From Notolepis coatsorum (taxonomy: Eukaryota; Chordata; Actinopteri; Aulopiformes; Paralepididae), in contig OZ020586.1 in assembly GCA_963971535.1 (NCBI GenBank), positions 74,940,949-75,004,948 of the forward strand: 64,000 nt of DNA, written 5' to 3'. How positions within the stretch are numbered: the stretch's first letter is position 1; each line of letters opens with the position of its first letter. Positions 1 to 13,127 of the stretch are shown here, one piece after another. The translations under genes and the position numbers were made by a program. The notes under the pieces are model-generated. The model did no database searches. It was not told the origin of the DNA and saw only the letters and a program-made list of their open reading frames with translations.

Positions 1-545
1 TGTAATAAGTTATAATAATAATAATAATTATTGAAAAGTTCTGGGTTTATAAAGTCGTATTTGGGGGTACTGTATTTGGGGGCAATTGACCAATGGTTTG
101 CTTTCAACCCATGAACTCCTTCCTCTCTCACCATTTTATATATATATTTTAAAATTTACAATACTAAAACTGTATTGTATTATATTGTTTGTTTTGTAAA
201 GTGTCTTTGAGAATTAGGGAAAGCGCTATATAAATCTTATGTATTATTATTATTATTATTATGAATGGTAGGCTTTTTAAAATGTTTCTCATCTGGGTAA
301 GAGTTTCTTATCTGGGTAAGAGTGCTCTCGACCACTCTTAGAATTTGGTCTTGCCTGAGAGAAAAGCAACAATAAGAAAACATTGCTGAATTCCAGGTAA
401 GAACAAAATAAGAGGAAATGCTAGTTAAGAACGAAATCTGTTGTTATATCGCTTCATGAATGAGGCCCAATGAGAGGATGCAAAAAGCAGATCAATTAAC
501 TAATGACACGTCAGTACAAGGATAAAATCTCAGATTGTATCGACT
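1..545. other. AT-rich flank, no gene seen
   Basis: This lies in the part of msto1 downstream of its fourth exon. I see no exon or long ORF. Bases about 185-265 read as the 3' end of a LINE-type repeat: a stretch containing 'gcgctatataaatc' runs into an ATT microsatellite. That ending is common in fish LINE tails. The rest is unassigned. Confidence 0.4.
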
Positions 546-560
546 CCCCCACACACCCTT

Positions 561-1034
561 TTTTTTATCTACTTTTTCTCCTCCTATTTTTTCTGTATTT
601 TTCTCCCATCCCAATTTAGTCGTTATACCAATTCCCCCCTCCCCTTCCTGGTCGTTGTGCGCATTTGCCCCCCACTTGCTGGTCTAGGGAGCCCTGAAGT
701 CTATCACATGCTTCCTCCGATACATGTGGAGACAGCCAGCAGCCTCTTTTCACCTGACAGCGAGGACTCTCACTGGGGAAGTGTAATGTGTGGGAGGATC
801 ACACCCCCAGTTCCCTCCCTCGCTGTGCAGGCGCCCTGGCCCTTGACCGACCTGTAGGAGTCGCTGTTTACAACGTTCAGGACCCACCCCACTGGCTTTC
901 CACCCGCTGACACTGCCAATCGTGTCAGTATGGACGACCGACCAAGCCGGAGGTACTGCAGAAGCCGGATTCGATCCCACTGTCTCTGCGGTGGTAGACA
1001 GATGCTTAGTCCGCTGCGCTACCCGGCCTCCCTT
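561..1034 (-). mobile_element. tRNA-derived SINE, full length, minus orientation
   Basis: The 15-bp direct repeat 'cccccacacaccctt' occurs at 546-560 and again at 1035-1049, so this is a target-site duplication. On the minus strand the element opens with a tRNA-like head: A-box-like 'tagcgcagcgg', then B-box-like 'gatcgaatccgg'. It ends with a tail containing 'aattgggatggg' and 'gagaaaaa'. The same body occurs at 6006-6480 and 29898-30241. Transcription by RNA polymerase III is inferred from the boxes. The right-hand duplication overlaps the TTAA that starts the next element. Confidence 0.8.
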
Positions 1035-1047
1035 CCCCCACACACCC

Positions 1048-2001
1048 TTAACAGTTTGAGTGCCAGCCATTAACATGGGAAACATGGTTAAATGCCAGGA
1101 CCCACTTCAATGATAGCGCTGTGAACGCATAATCTCCGTCTTAAATTATGGCTATGTGTCTAATCTGCCTGTCGTTTATCAATGACTTGTTTGCAGTCAA
1201 CATTGTCGAAACGGATTATTATTTTTTTTTTTTTTTACATTATTTTTTTTTATTGGTTCATTTTCGTTTTATAGCATTTTGAAAAGCCCTAGTTTTTCAG
1301 GAAAATATATAGATTCCGTGATAAAGGCATTTACTGGAATATTCTAGCATACACAAAAACGTTGTAATTTTTCGGCCCATTTATGAATAGTTTTCAAATA
1401 AACGCTAGATTATCGATTGTATATGTGTACTTATGCACGCTATAGAGGCGGGCTGAAAAATCGATTCTCTCATTTCCTCATCAGCGATCACAGCCACACA
1501 CACACGCATAGGGCAACGCTTATATCTCTGTGAAAACAGCTCTGATTATCCTAAGACTGGTCAAATAAATTCCGTACCTGAGATCAGATGTTATCCAGAA
1601 AGATTATTCCAATTCCTGATCGCCATTCGCAATATCGATCACGCTTATTGATTACAGTGTTGGGTCCTGTAAATACATAATCCACGCGTTTTCCGGGCTG
1701 GCGAGCACAATCGATCCTTCAGTTGGCTTGAGGGAAAAGTAAAATGAGCAAACTGGCCACCCCCCCTGCATCAGTGTAAAGTAATGGGGTGCGGTTACAC
1801 AGGGAGAGACGATAGGGGGCGGTATCTTCCCAATTGAGCTCAGAGAGACTCTGCAGCACTAACCCGAGGCTCGATTGATGAAATATGAATTCAAATCGCC
1901 AATTAAAAAAAAACGACAAACAATCGCTATATAGCGTCGGGGGCACTCAAAGGTCAGCATGAACTAACGACAAAACGCGTCCGTGGCACTCAATGTGTTA
2001 A
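1048..2001 (+). mobile_element. TTAA-flanked non-autonomous DNA transposon, family A (piggyBac-like)
   Basis: It is bounded by TTAA at 1048-1051 and 1998-2001. The two ends are inverted relatives: 'cagtttgagtgccagcc' inward from the left, and 'cacattgagtgccac' read inward from the right on the other strand. There is no coding sequence. Three more copies lie at 48915-49846 (inverted), 59264-60198 and 60508-63990. TTAA target duplication with short terminal repeats is typical of piggyBac elements; the assignment is by structure only, since no transposase is present. Confidence 0.75.
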
Positions 2002-2426
2002 AAGGGAACTTCACCAAAGAACAATGCTGATTTATTTTGCACATAATCTCACGCACATCCAAACAGTTTTGCACACATTCATTTTGTTTGACAGTTATTG
2101 AGAGTAAATTAGTTGGAATATGGCCACTAATGATGTCATTGGGGACATTGAATCCTTGTATTGTGTTAATTACAGCTCAATGAAACGATAGGTAAATTCC
2201 CATAAGACTAGGTATTGCTCTTTTTTTTATCTACATAATTCCATTGAGCAGTAATTAACACAACACAAGGATTCAATGTCCCCAGTGACATCACTGCTGG
2301 TCATATTCAAACTCATTTACTCTCAATAACCGTCAAACTAAATTAATGTGTGCAAAACTGTTGGGTGTGTGTGAGATTATGTGCAAAATAAATCAGCCCT
2401 GTTTTTTTGGTGAAATGTCCCTTTAA
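2002..2426. repeat. Foldback (palindromic) MITE
   Basis: Arms of roughly 180 bp are inverted copies of each other. For example, 'ggacattgaatccttg' near 2143 recurs inverted as 'caaggattcaatgtcc' near 2266, and 'gcacataatctcac' near 2039 recurs inverted near 2375. The element begins with 'aaagggaac' and ends with 'gtcccttt'. It abuts the TTAA of the preceding element on one side and lies only a few bases from msto1 exon 4 on the other. Confidence 0.75.
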
Positions 2427-2434
2427 ACACTCAC

Positions 2435-2510
2435 CTCCAGCTTGTCCAGGTCTTGGAGGAAGGGGTTCTTTGAAGGCGGGCTCTCTTCATGCATCATAAT
2501 GGATCCTTCC
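2435..2510 (-). CDS. msto1: msto1 coding exon 4
   Basis: The acceptor is tcacatgacag above 2510 and the donor gtgagt begins at 2434. It encodes [10 protein letters not shown] and then [16 protein letters not shown], matching the misato PKNPYLQD region. It ends in phase 0. The next exon (family residues from about 121) must lie left of position 1. Confidence 0.88.
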
Positions 2511-5500
2511 CTGTCATGTGAAGAAGATGTTTATATGTCACTGCATCAAATCACTTCAATAAATCTTTTTTTTTTATTGATTTAGTACATTGATTTAGTA
2601 CATGATTTACAGTACTAAATGTATAAAATAAGATATTCCTTTATTGATCCCCTTGGGGAAATTCAGGCATCATAGCAGGATGGGGGATGGGGGGTGGGTA
2701 CAGGTAGTAAAAACACCACAAGCAGTGTAAACAAATAAGTCAATATAATTTACTATCTAACTAACTGAAATATACAGTATCACAGTATTCACATAAGGTG
2801 CAGTATGCCTAAGGTAGTGTTATTGTCCTTTTTAGGTTCCTATTAGTTCTAGTTGGATGTTTCACTACACACGAGTGCATGCTTACCAACTGTTCGCCTG
2901 TTTTTACTGCAACACTAATATCACCGACATCTAAGAAGGGAGATCCCCCCTTGAATGGCCCTTCTAAGGTTTCTCTCCTCCACATTGCCTGTGGTGCATT
3001 TTTTCCTATTGCTAGGTTTTAGTGAGTTTTTCCTTACCTTCGCGTGGGGTATGTCTGGGAGTGTTGCATTTATTTATTTTGCATTCATTTTAAATTTTTT
3101 GGACCTTATGGTGTCCTTGTTTTGGTCTTGAATTATTGTGATGTTTCTTCTTGACTTGTTTAAAGAAGACTTGTACGGCCCATGGGGACATTAACGTGTG
3201 TTGTCGGGCCTTACAAATAAATTTGATTTGATTTGATTTATGTCTGGCAGCAGTCCACTGTTGTGGAGCCTGATGGCCGCTGGTATGAAGGACTGTCCGA
3301 GGCGGTTAGTTGAGTGTCAGGGGGGTATCAGTCTGTGGCTGAACGTGCTTCTCATCTTGACTAGCTCGTCGTAGAGGGGGTGGGAGGGATTCTCCAGGAT
3401 AGCAGCCAGCTTCCTTCTCATCCCCCTCTCTGCCATCACCTCTAGTCTGACCAGCTCGAATCCCACCACAGAGCTAGCCTTCCTCACCAGCTTGTTGAAT
3501 TTGTTGGTGTCCCTCGAGTTGATGTAGCCCCCCCAGCATGCCACAGCATAGAAGAGGACGCTGACCACTACAGACTGGTAGAATTGCAAACATTGAAGGA
3601 CCTGAGTCTCGTCAGGAAGACCAGCTTGCTCTGTCCCTTCCTGTAGAGGGCCTCTGTGTTGTCCGACCAGTCCAGTTTATTGTTCAGGTGTACCCCAAGG
3701 AACTTATGACTCCACCACCTCCACATCCTCCCCTCGGATGGTGATTGGAATCGGGTGGGGGGGGCTCTTCTTGCCCCTCCGGAAGTCCACCACCAGCTCC
3801 TTGGTCTTACTGGTGTTGAGTTGGAGGTGGTTGCCGTCGCTCCACCCCACAAAGCTCTCCACCAGGGCTCTATACTCCTCGTCATCATCGTCGGTGATGT
3901 AGCTTACGATGGAGGAGTCGTCAGAGAACTTCTGCAGGTGGCACCCGCTTGAGTTGCGGCAGAAGTCTGAGGTATAGAGGGTGAAGAGGAAGGGTGACAG
4001 CACAGTTCCTTGGGGGGCGCCGGTGTTGCTCACCAGTACATCAGACTGACTGTCCTTTGGTCTGACGTACTGCGGTCTCTCAGTGAGGTAGTCCTTGATC
4101 CAGGCCACCAAGCCGTGCTCCAGCTGCATCACAGAGAGCTTCTCCGCTAGCAGTGACAGCTGGATGGTGTTGAAGGCATTGGAGAAGTCGAAGAACATAA
4201 TCCTCACTGAGCTGCGTGGCTTCTCCAGGTGCGTGTACGCTCTGTGGAGCATATAGATGATGGCGTGCTCCACCCCGATGTTTGCCTGGTATGCAAGTCA
4301 CACACCAGGGGCTTGAGATGTTGCAGGACCAGTCTCTCAAACGTCTTCATGATGTGTGACGTCAGAGCAACTGGCATGTAGTCGTTGAGGGTCCTGGGTC
4401 GTCCCTTCTTGGGCACCGGGACAATGCAGGAGGTCTTCCAGAGCTGGGGCACCCTCTCCAATCTCAGGGAAAGGTTGAAAAGATGTTGGAGCGGTGCTGC
4501 CAGCTGCTCCGCACATGCTTTGAGCACCCTGGGATTGGTGTTGTCCGGTCCTCTGGCCTTATTCACAATAATCTTGGAGAGCTGCCTCCTGACCTATGGA
4601 CCTATATGTATAGTGTACTGTCTAGTGTTTGATGTACATAGTACTAAATGTATGGAGAGGAGAGTGATATGTATAGTGTACTGTATATTGTTTGATGTAC
4701 ATTATATGTATATTTAAAACTGAATCAAACCATAAACAAGGTGGCCTGTTGGGATGTTAGATCCTAATGTGAAAAACTGTGATTTTATATGTCTGCACTT
4801 TATGTGCTCATTTTATGCCTGTCTTTTTTCTGTTGTGAAGCACTTTGAGCTGCGGTTTCTGTATGAAAGGTGCTATACAAATAAAGTTTATTATTATTAC
4901 ATAGTACTAAATGTATGGAGCGTGATACATATAGTATATTGTTTGATGTACATAGTACTAAATGTATGGAGAGTGATACATATAGTATAGTTTACTGTGT
5001 GTTGTTTAATGTACATCTCTTAGAGACACAGAGACACAGCTACCTACCATGTGAGGGCGCTGGTATCTTTCCCAGAGTCGTAGAGACTTCCCTCTAGCCG
5101 TAGTGTCTGAAGGCTTCCTGTTGTGGAGAAGGTGCAGACAGAAGGTGCTGTTTGAGTTGAGCTGAAACAGAGGTTTAAATACGAGTTTGCATGCAAGAGA
5201 GTGGAGCTGCGTGTCCCGCGTCCCTTTGGAACTTACTTTGTACACGTCCTCAGAAAGTAGCGCTACGCATCCAAAAAGATGCGACGCAGCGCGTCACCAG
5301 TGGGGGCAGTGTGGTGGTATGACAGACACTAAAACTCCACATGGAAAGTGTTTTATGTTCACGTGGCAAATCTGGATGGTGGATACAGATATATATATAA
5401 ACACTAGATGGCTCAAGGCAGAGTCTCCCGCGTAGTTCACCGGTGGCCATCTTGCTTGAGTGGACTACTGCTTTAAGGTGATGGTCTGCACAAACAAAAA

Positions 5501-8500
5501 TACTCTTAACTCGCTGAAATCTTGACGGATTTACAAATGATTTGGTTTATTACAAACGTTATTAACGTGGCTATGATTCTTGTTTTTTTATATAGAAATT
5601 TTCATATGAAAGTCCATTATAAGTATGCAGTATGATAACTACATCTCTGACGTCTTTAACAAATCTAACTGTTGAAAATGTAGCAAGCTATGGTTATTTC
5701 AATAGTACATGCACCATAGACATGCATGTTATGAGTGGGCGTGCTCCACCTATGCAAGATGGCCGCCATGTGGCAACATCGGTCTCCGTTGGCTAGCAGC
5801 GCGGGGGAGTCATCTAGTGATATATATCTATGGGTGGATAGTTCACAAGGAAGACATTTTTCTTCTATATAATTGTGTCAGCCAGGGAGGATTCGGCTCT
5901 GATCTGCCCCCTAGTGGATATACTTTTCAAACCTCCAGGTACACGCTAAATAATCTGAATCTGTGGATAGTACTTTTCTGTTTTGTTTAATTTTTTTGTT
6001 TTGGTAGGGCGGCTACGTGGCGTAGTGGGCAAGGCGCTCGCCACGAATGCGGAGACGCTGGGCTCGCCTGTTCGAGCCCAGCGCTCCACATTGCTTAGCT
6101 GGCCGTCCGTACTAATACACATTTATTACACCCGTATTAGGGGGTGGGAAACTGATGGGTGGGGATCGGGCGTTGTGGACAGCAACTCCTACAGGTCGGT
6201 TAGTGCGCCTGCGCAGTAGAATCAGGAAGTGTCGGGGGCAGCGTGAGCCTCCCACGAGTTACTCCTCGCCACTGAGAGATCGAGCTGCACAGGTGAAAAG
6301 ATGCGACTGCTGTTACCTCAAGTACCGGAGGGGACTTGTGCTATGTATGACTTAGTCCACATTGCAGCCGGCTTGTGGGAGGCAAGAAACAGCGTTCGTG
6401 ACAGGGGAGGGTTGAATTGGATGATACGAAATTGGGATGGGAGAAAAATATAGAAAATTGGAGAAAAAAGTGGATACAATTTTTTGTTTTTTGTTTTGGT
6501 GTGATGTGTGGGTTGGAGTTTAGTAACTTCTTATAGTGTGAATTTCTCCAGACCTCTCTTGGCAGAGCCTGAGGTGTGGCCAGCAATAGCAGCCCCTCTA
6601 TCCCTACTCATCTCCAACCCACACATCATGCAAAAAATTAAACAAGCAATACCAAGTGGGACTCTTTTTCCTAGAGGTCGCTGTTTGACAGCATTACAGA
6701 TTCTACCTTTAACCTAATCCTTTAGGATAGTTTGGGTGTAAGATGTGGGCGTGTGCAGGGGGCGGGGCTACCTTTGAGATCCATGGCGATGAGGCGGGGG
6801 GTGTAGGTGACGTGACCCCCAAGAGTATGTCCCTCCCGGAACAGCACGTCGCTCTGGAGCTCCCCTGGTGGAGAGTTCTGGTCATATGACAGAGAGGCAT
6901 CCTGACAGAAAGAACAGTGTTGTTAAGTTGCGAAGAGACATCCCTCTTCCTGTTAAACATCTGCTACATCCTACTTCCTGTTAAACATCTGCTACATCCT
7001 ACTTCCTGTTAAACATATGCTACATCCTACTTCCTGTTAAACACCTGCTACATCCTACTTCCTGTTAAACACCTGCTACATCCTACTTCCTGTTAAACAC
7101 CTGCTACATCCTACTTCCTGTTAAACATCTGCTTCACAACATTTAAAGGACCGTACCAGTCTAATTATGACTTCACCATTACCGGAGATTGCCCCCATCT
7201 TTAAAAGGAACACACCAACATTATGGGAAATGCACTTACCGTCTTCTCCAGAGTAAGATAAGAAGATAGATAGATACCCATTTCCTCTCTGTACGTTTAG
7301 TAGAAAGCTATCCGGCTGCAAGCTAGCCTAGCTTAGCACAAATGAATGGAAGCGGATACAGACCAGCTAGCCTAGCTGGTTATATTGATTGATTGGATTG
7401 GTTTTATTTAAAGATTTAGAATGCAATCGTGCATTTGCAGAAAACAACAGCTTTGCGGATGGTGACAAAAGTCAAAAAGTTCATCCTCTACCAACTTTTC
7501 TGTCTTTCAAAATGGACACAAACCTGGCAGAGAAGGACACATCATCAGCCCTGTCCAACCAACGGATACACCTTATTGAAAAAATTATTAAAGCTGTTCA
7601 TTTGACCCGTTAATGTTGGCAGAGGATGAACTAAATCATTCAAATCAGACGGTGACGTAGACGGCGGACACTGCGTGTCAAACCTTGTGTCCGTGCCGTG
7701 GTCTACGTCAACGTCTGTTTTAAATAATTTTTTCAATAAGGAGCATCTGTTGGTTGGACAGGGCTAAAGATGTGTCTGTTTTAAATGATGTATGCATGTA
7801 TGTATGTATGTATGTATGTATGCATGTATCGATAGGTATTTTCAGTTCATTACTGTCTAATATTTTACATCCAGCTCCTCTGGGTGCATAGGTCTCTGCT
7901 ATGTGCCAGTGGGTCGAGTGACCACGCAAAGCCAGGCACCCAGAAAAACTCTGACCTGATGACCTGTGTGACCTAATGTGCATGCATGGCTATATCGGCC
8001 CTCCGGCCAGAGGCCAGTGAGAGGAGAAAACCAGATTCATCCTTAGACTACTACCATATACGATAGGGATGCCCCGATCACGTTTTTTGCCACCGATACC
8101 GATCACCGATCGTCGTGAACCATATCGGCCGATACCGATCCGATACCGATCGTTTTTGATTAAAAAGAAATTAAAAATTATTTTATATAAAAAGTTTTTT
8201 TTTTTTTTTTTTTTTTAATAAAATATATATATTATATAATTAGACTTGTACTTGTATTATCTGCGAGCAGGGGAGGAAACAAACTTTTTGGCTTACCAGC
8301 CAACTGGCGAGTATCTGATTTTTTTTACCAGCCAAACAGATTTTTTACCAGACAAAAAAAATCGCTAATTGTGATAATTACTTCTTTGTATGTCTTCGTC
8401 TAAATAGATTTTCAATCATAGTAAAATAATCACACCGTGTCTCTACTCTTTAAAATATGTATTAGCATAAAACATTAATCTCTACTCTTCACAATATTAG

Positions 8501-11500
8501 CATAAAACATATTAACATGAAAGAGGTATCTATTCTGGACTGGGTTGGGCTGAACTGGGCAGTGAAAGATGCTGGGTTGGACTGGGTTGGGCAGTGAAAG
8601 AAAAAAACCGAAGTATGTTGTGAAGTGTATAGATAGATGTGAAATATATAGATGTAGCAGTAGTCTATCTGTATGTCATATGTTATGATGAATTGAAAAT
8701 GCCGTACTGTATTGTACCCATTCTGCAATCTGTTAATAAAGTTTTCAATCAATCAAGTTAACTTTGAACCTCGGTTGTCAAGCCTCGTCAATGTTGTGTA
8801 TGCATCTGGGTAGGCACACTGTGCCTTTAAGACAGCACGGTGGTCTTACGACAGTACCGTCAAGTGTTGTGATAACGTCAGTTGGGTTGGTGTGCTGTTG
8901 TACACAGTGCACTGGTTGAGCTTAGCTAGCCCCTTTCGTGACTGCGATGTGCAAGCCAGGGGCTTTTGAACATGAAATAAAATGTCTAACCTTACGTCGT
9001 AGTCCGGTGCTTTTTTGGAAACATTATAGTCATAACAGATACACCTAGCTGGCTGCTTTGAGCACACGGGGCTAACGTTAGCTAGCAAGCAGCTATCGCT
9101 AAAACTAGAAGCTAACCACTGTATACATTTCCAGTAGACTAACATTACACCTCTGTGATTTAAATGTGTCCTTAGTAACTTATACTCGAGGGTTGTACTA
9201 GGGTTGGATGCAGTTCCCCGTTGGTCAGTCTGTCTGTTTTCCATCTTCTGCTGTGTTTAACGTTATCCGTTTGAGAGTGCTCCTGATGGCTAGCCTAGTA
9301 ACGCAGGACTTTTATCATTATATGTCCGCGGGTTGGCCAGTACTGCGCAAACTTTTATTAAACATTATATGTCCGCGGGTGGTCTTGTGCAGTGCTCTCG
9401 TGGCACTGTCAACTAAAGCGAGCACTCAGAAGACACGCACCGTTTGCCAGTGCAGTGATTGCAGAATGTTTTTTTTTTTTGTATACTCGCCAGACTGGCG
9501 AGTGGTCTTCATGAATCACTCGCCAAACGTAAAAAATACTCGCATTTGGCGAGTAAAGTGGCCTAATTTCCTCCCCCGTCTGCGAGACATCGCCACAAGT
9601 CAAAATGCTCGCTATCTGCAAACAGCTCCACTGTCTGTGTGTACTCTAGTAGCCCTAGCTCCAAAAAGGATTCTCCGGCGCTGCAGCGGGACCCTATTGC
9701 CTTGGTAACGTTATGCTTTGGTCATTTCACATTCAGCAAGCCCTCAGCTCGAATACGCATTCAATCAATGTTATAAGACATTGATATCAGGAGCTATCTG
9801 TAGCTACTGCTAGCCGGCTAGATGACGTTAAGACAACTATTTAGTTCAATCGGACATTTCGTTTTGAACCGTGAACTAACGTCAGCTAACGCAAGCTAAC
9901 GCAAGCTAACGGAGATATCAACATGGGCTACTAGACTTCCTGGGGCATTTGTTGATATCCGGAGCTATCAGTAGCTAGCCGGCTAAATACCGCTAGACAA
10001 TGCCTACTAAAAGTGAATAGTTGACTGGGTAATTTTGTTTAAACAGTAACGATAGCTAGGTAGCTAACGTTAGCTCAGGTCGAATGCACTATCTAGACTC
10101 AGCAGAGGAGGTCCGCCTGTTTACAAACTCTACACGGGTACGGGCGGGGCTAGGGAGGAGGAGCAGTTTGCAGGTCCTGTGCGTCTGAGACAAGCGAGTG
10201 AGATATCCACTTGATCAGTTTCCGCGATCGGCGAATATGACTAATTATCGGAATTCCCCGATCGCATATTTATACTGATTATCGGCCGATAACGATCGGT
10301 GGCCGATCGATCGGGGCATCCCTAATATACGACCAAGCCTGTCTGATCATCCATTATAACCAGTGGCTCGCTAAATTTGGAACTCCCACTATTTAAGCCA
10401 TGATGTGTTTGTCATTCTGGAGCCTTGCAGCCCCCATGGAGGGCTGTGGTCTCCAGGACTGTTCCTCGTTCTCCGTGTGTTCTTGTCAATAAATACCATC
10501 GATTGACTTCACATTTGTTTCCTGAATCTCTGTCCAGCTGGCTCATACATATCAATCCAACAAATTCAGATTTTATACTATCAGTATTGAGAGAAAATGG
10601 GTTTTTTCAATGTATATTTGGTTTATAAAACTGATATAAAGAGACACTTTAAGAGGGTAATATCATTATCATCACGGGATGATATTGACTGAATTCCGAT
10701 TGGAAGACAAAACAAAGATAAGGAGCGGTACAGAGCGAGGGAGAGGGGTGACCTCTTTAATGCAACAGTGAATGAAACGTTTAATGGTGTGAAAGGTTAT
10801 TAACACAGTTGTCATGACAACGCGGCACATGACAACCAGAAAGGGGTGGGCTATCATAGTTATGACGAAGATCCTATAAAGCTGACGGTGGTTCCGGGTA
10901 GGGCCAGACTAGAAGTCTGGGAGACCAAAGAAACAAATCCCACAGGAGGGAAGGGACCAAGAGACTCTCTCCTCTTATCACAGAGGGGGGGGGGGGGGGA
11001 AGAATGCCACATCATCATTAGCTTCGGATACCACGAGGATGGTCTTGGCTGACGACCGGGCCTGACCACTTTTGGACTGAATAGCAGAGGGACAATCTGA
11101 ACACACCGAAAGATCATTAGAATAGACTCTTCAAGGACAATACAATCTGTTAACATCTGAGCTGAGGTTTCTGTTTATCAAATAAAACCACGCTTTTCCT
11201 TGTAAGGTATTTCACGTTGTCGGAGTGTCGAATTCTTACGGAGGTGGAGAATTATTATGGTTTGCGGATTGTACTAACGGGGAGAGATAAGGATTATATC
11301 AACCAGTATCAGAGACGTCAGGACCATTAAAATGACACAACGCAGAGGAATTGGATGGAGAGCCAAAACAGACGAAGACGTGATACTGGCCAGTTTGATT
11401 AGGATCTAACAGTTGGTTGCCGATGACAGCCGGATTTGCAAGAGATAAAAACAACGGGAACAGTTGGTTGACAGCCGGATTTGCAAGAGATAAGAACAAC

Positions 11501-13072
11501 GGAAAAAGACTTTTCAATGGGACGACAGTGGACAACAGTCATCGTGTGTGGGAGAATCATGATCGAGCAAGGCCGGCCAGCCCTGGGAGAGAGCGGCGAG
11601 TCGAGCGGTCATGAGGCGGACCAGCGCTGTAGGAGAAACAGCGCTTAGGAGAAAGATGTGAGTTCACTGTGCACACGTGGTTGTTTTGATCTTTTAAGCC
11701 AAATAAAAACGAACAGATAGTGCATCCGTAAACGTAAACATTTCTAGTTTGACACAACCAGAATGCCAGCTGTAATAGTGTGTTTGAATAACAGCAGAGC
11801 GGCACCGGTTTTTGTTTTGAAAAATTGAGCAGACAAAATGGCCGCAGAGCCACGAGGGGTTTAGAATCAGGAAGTGACACGTCAGCTACAATCCTCTAGA
11901 CTGAGTTTGGCCGCCATCTAGGGGGGCAGTGGGATAATACAGGCAAATGGAGGAGGAGTAGGTCGCCACCTAGTGGCGGAGGGGGGGGTAGTGCTGGGGA
12001 GTTTCCATTACCCATAGGGGAATATTTAGAGTTTAAGTTAATTAAGGAGTTTAATTTTTTCAAATTTACCAACTGCTTGTGTGTATACACGGTGGTGTAT
12101 GTGAGAACTTTGTAAAGGAACTCAAAGTGTGGTATAGAGCGACGGGACAGCTCCAGGGCGACGGTAGACAGCCCTGTAGGATATAGAGCGACGTGACAGC
12201 TCCAGGGCGACGGAAACAGCCCTGTAGGGTATATAGAGCGACGTGACAGCTCCAGGGCGACGGAAACAGCCCCGTAGGGTATATAGAGCGACGTGACAGC
12301 TCCAGGGCGACGGTAGACAGCCCTGTAGGGTATAGAGCAGGGGTGGGCAACTTTGTATATGGTGAGGGCCACAAAATGTCCACAATCAATCTGGGGGGCC
12401 GCATTGTTTATCGGCAGTCCCGCCAGTAGTACCCCATCACTCAAATAGCCCTAATAGTCACAAGGTATATAAACAATTATAATTTGTTGTAACTTTGTTT
12501 TTATTCCATTTCAAATGCATTTAGTAATGCAATTTCAACTTTATGAATTTATAAACAGCTGAATTTAAAAGTATTGCTGTGTAACCCCAAATATATACAA
12601 AAATTATCAATTATAATTAAGGCTTCTAATAAAATAAATGTATGAACTTAAAGCCCACTGCTCAACAAACACAAAGCAGCATTCCTGCTGCATTTCACTA
12701 CAACAGTAAATCAAAAGTGCAATAATAAATGATTTTGTTAAATGTATAAACTTTTATCCTGCTACTAAACAAAACATTATAACACTGAAATGCATGTTAT
12801 GGATATGAAGCACTCAGGAATGTTTTGTTTAGTAGCAGGATAAAAGTGTATACATTTAACAAAATCATTTATTATTGCACTTTTGATTTACTGTTGTAGT
12901 GAAATGCAGCAGGAATGCTGCTTTGTGTTTGTGTTATTAGTGTTATCTGAACACTACAAAAGTAAACAAGTAAAGTGCAAGTAAAGTAAAGTGCAATACT
13001 ACATGCCTCCCATTGACCCTTTATCAAACTGGCATGACATTCACCCTCGCCCCACAGTGGGTCAATAATGGT

Positions 13073-13127
<55 letters not shown>

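Larger units (their letters stand above)
8064..10324. mobile_element. Non-autonomous hAT transposon (outer element of a nest)
   Basis: The terminal inverted repeat 'tagggatgccccgatc' starts at 8064 and is mirrored by 'gatcggggcatcccta' ending at 10324. The 8-bp duplication 'atatacga' lies at 8056-8063 and 10325-10332 and is perfect. Subterminal 'tatcggccgata' motifs recur at both ends. No transposase is visible. A second hAT (8268-9578) is inserted inside. Confidence 0.92.

Noticed and set aside
6006-6090. Possible tRNA gene
   Set aside because: Has A- and B-box-like motifs but no convincing cloverleaf, and it is the head of a repeated SINE with tail and target duplication.
12066-12444. Overlapping 87-182-codon frames with repeated Pro-Trp-Ser-Cys type motifs
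   Set aside because: Artefacts of the 49-bp minisatellite inside the LTR element; the same holds for 14355-14735.
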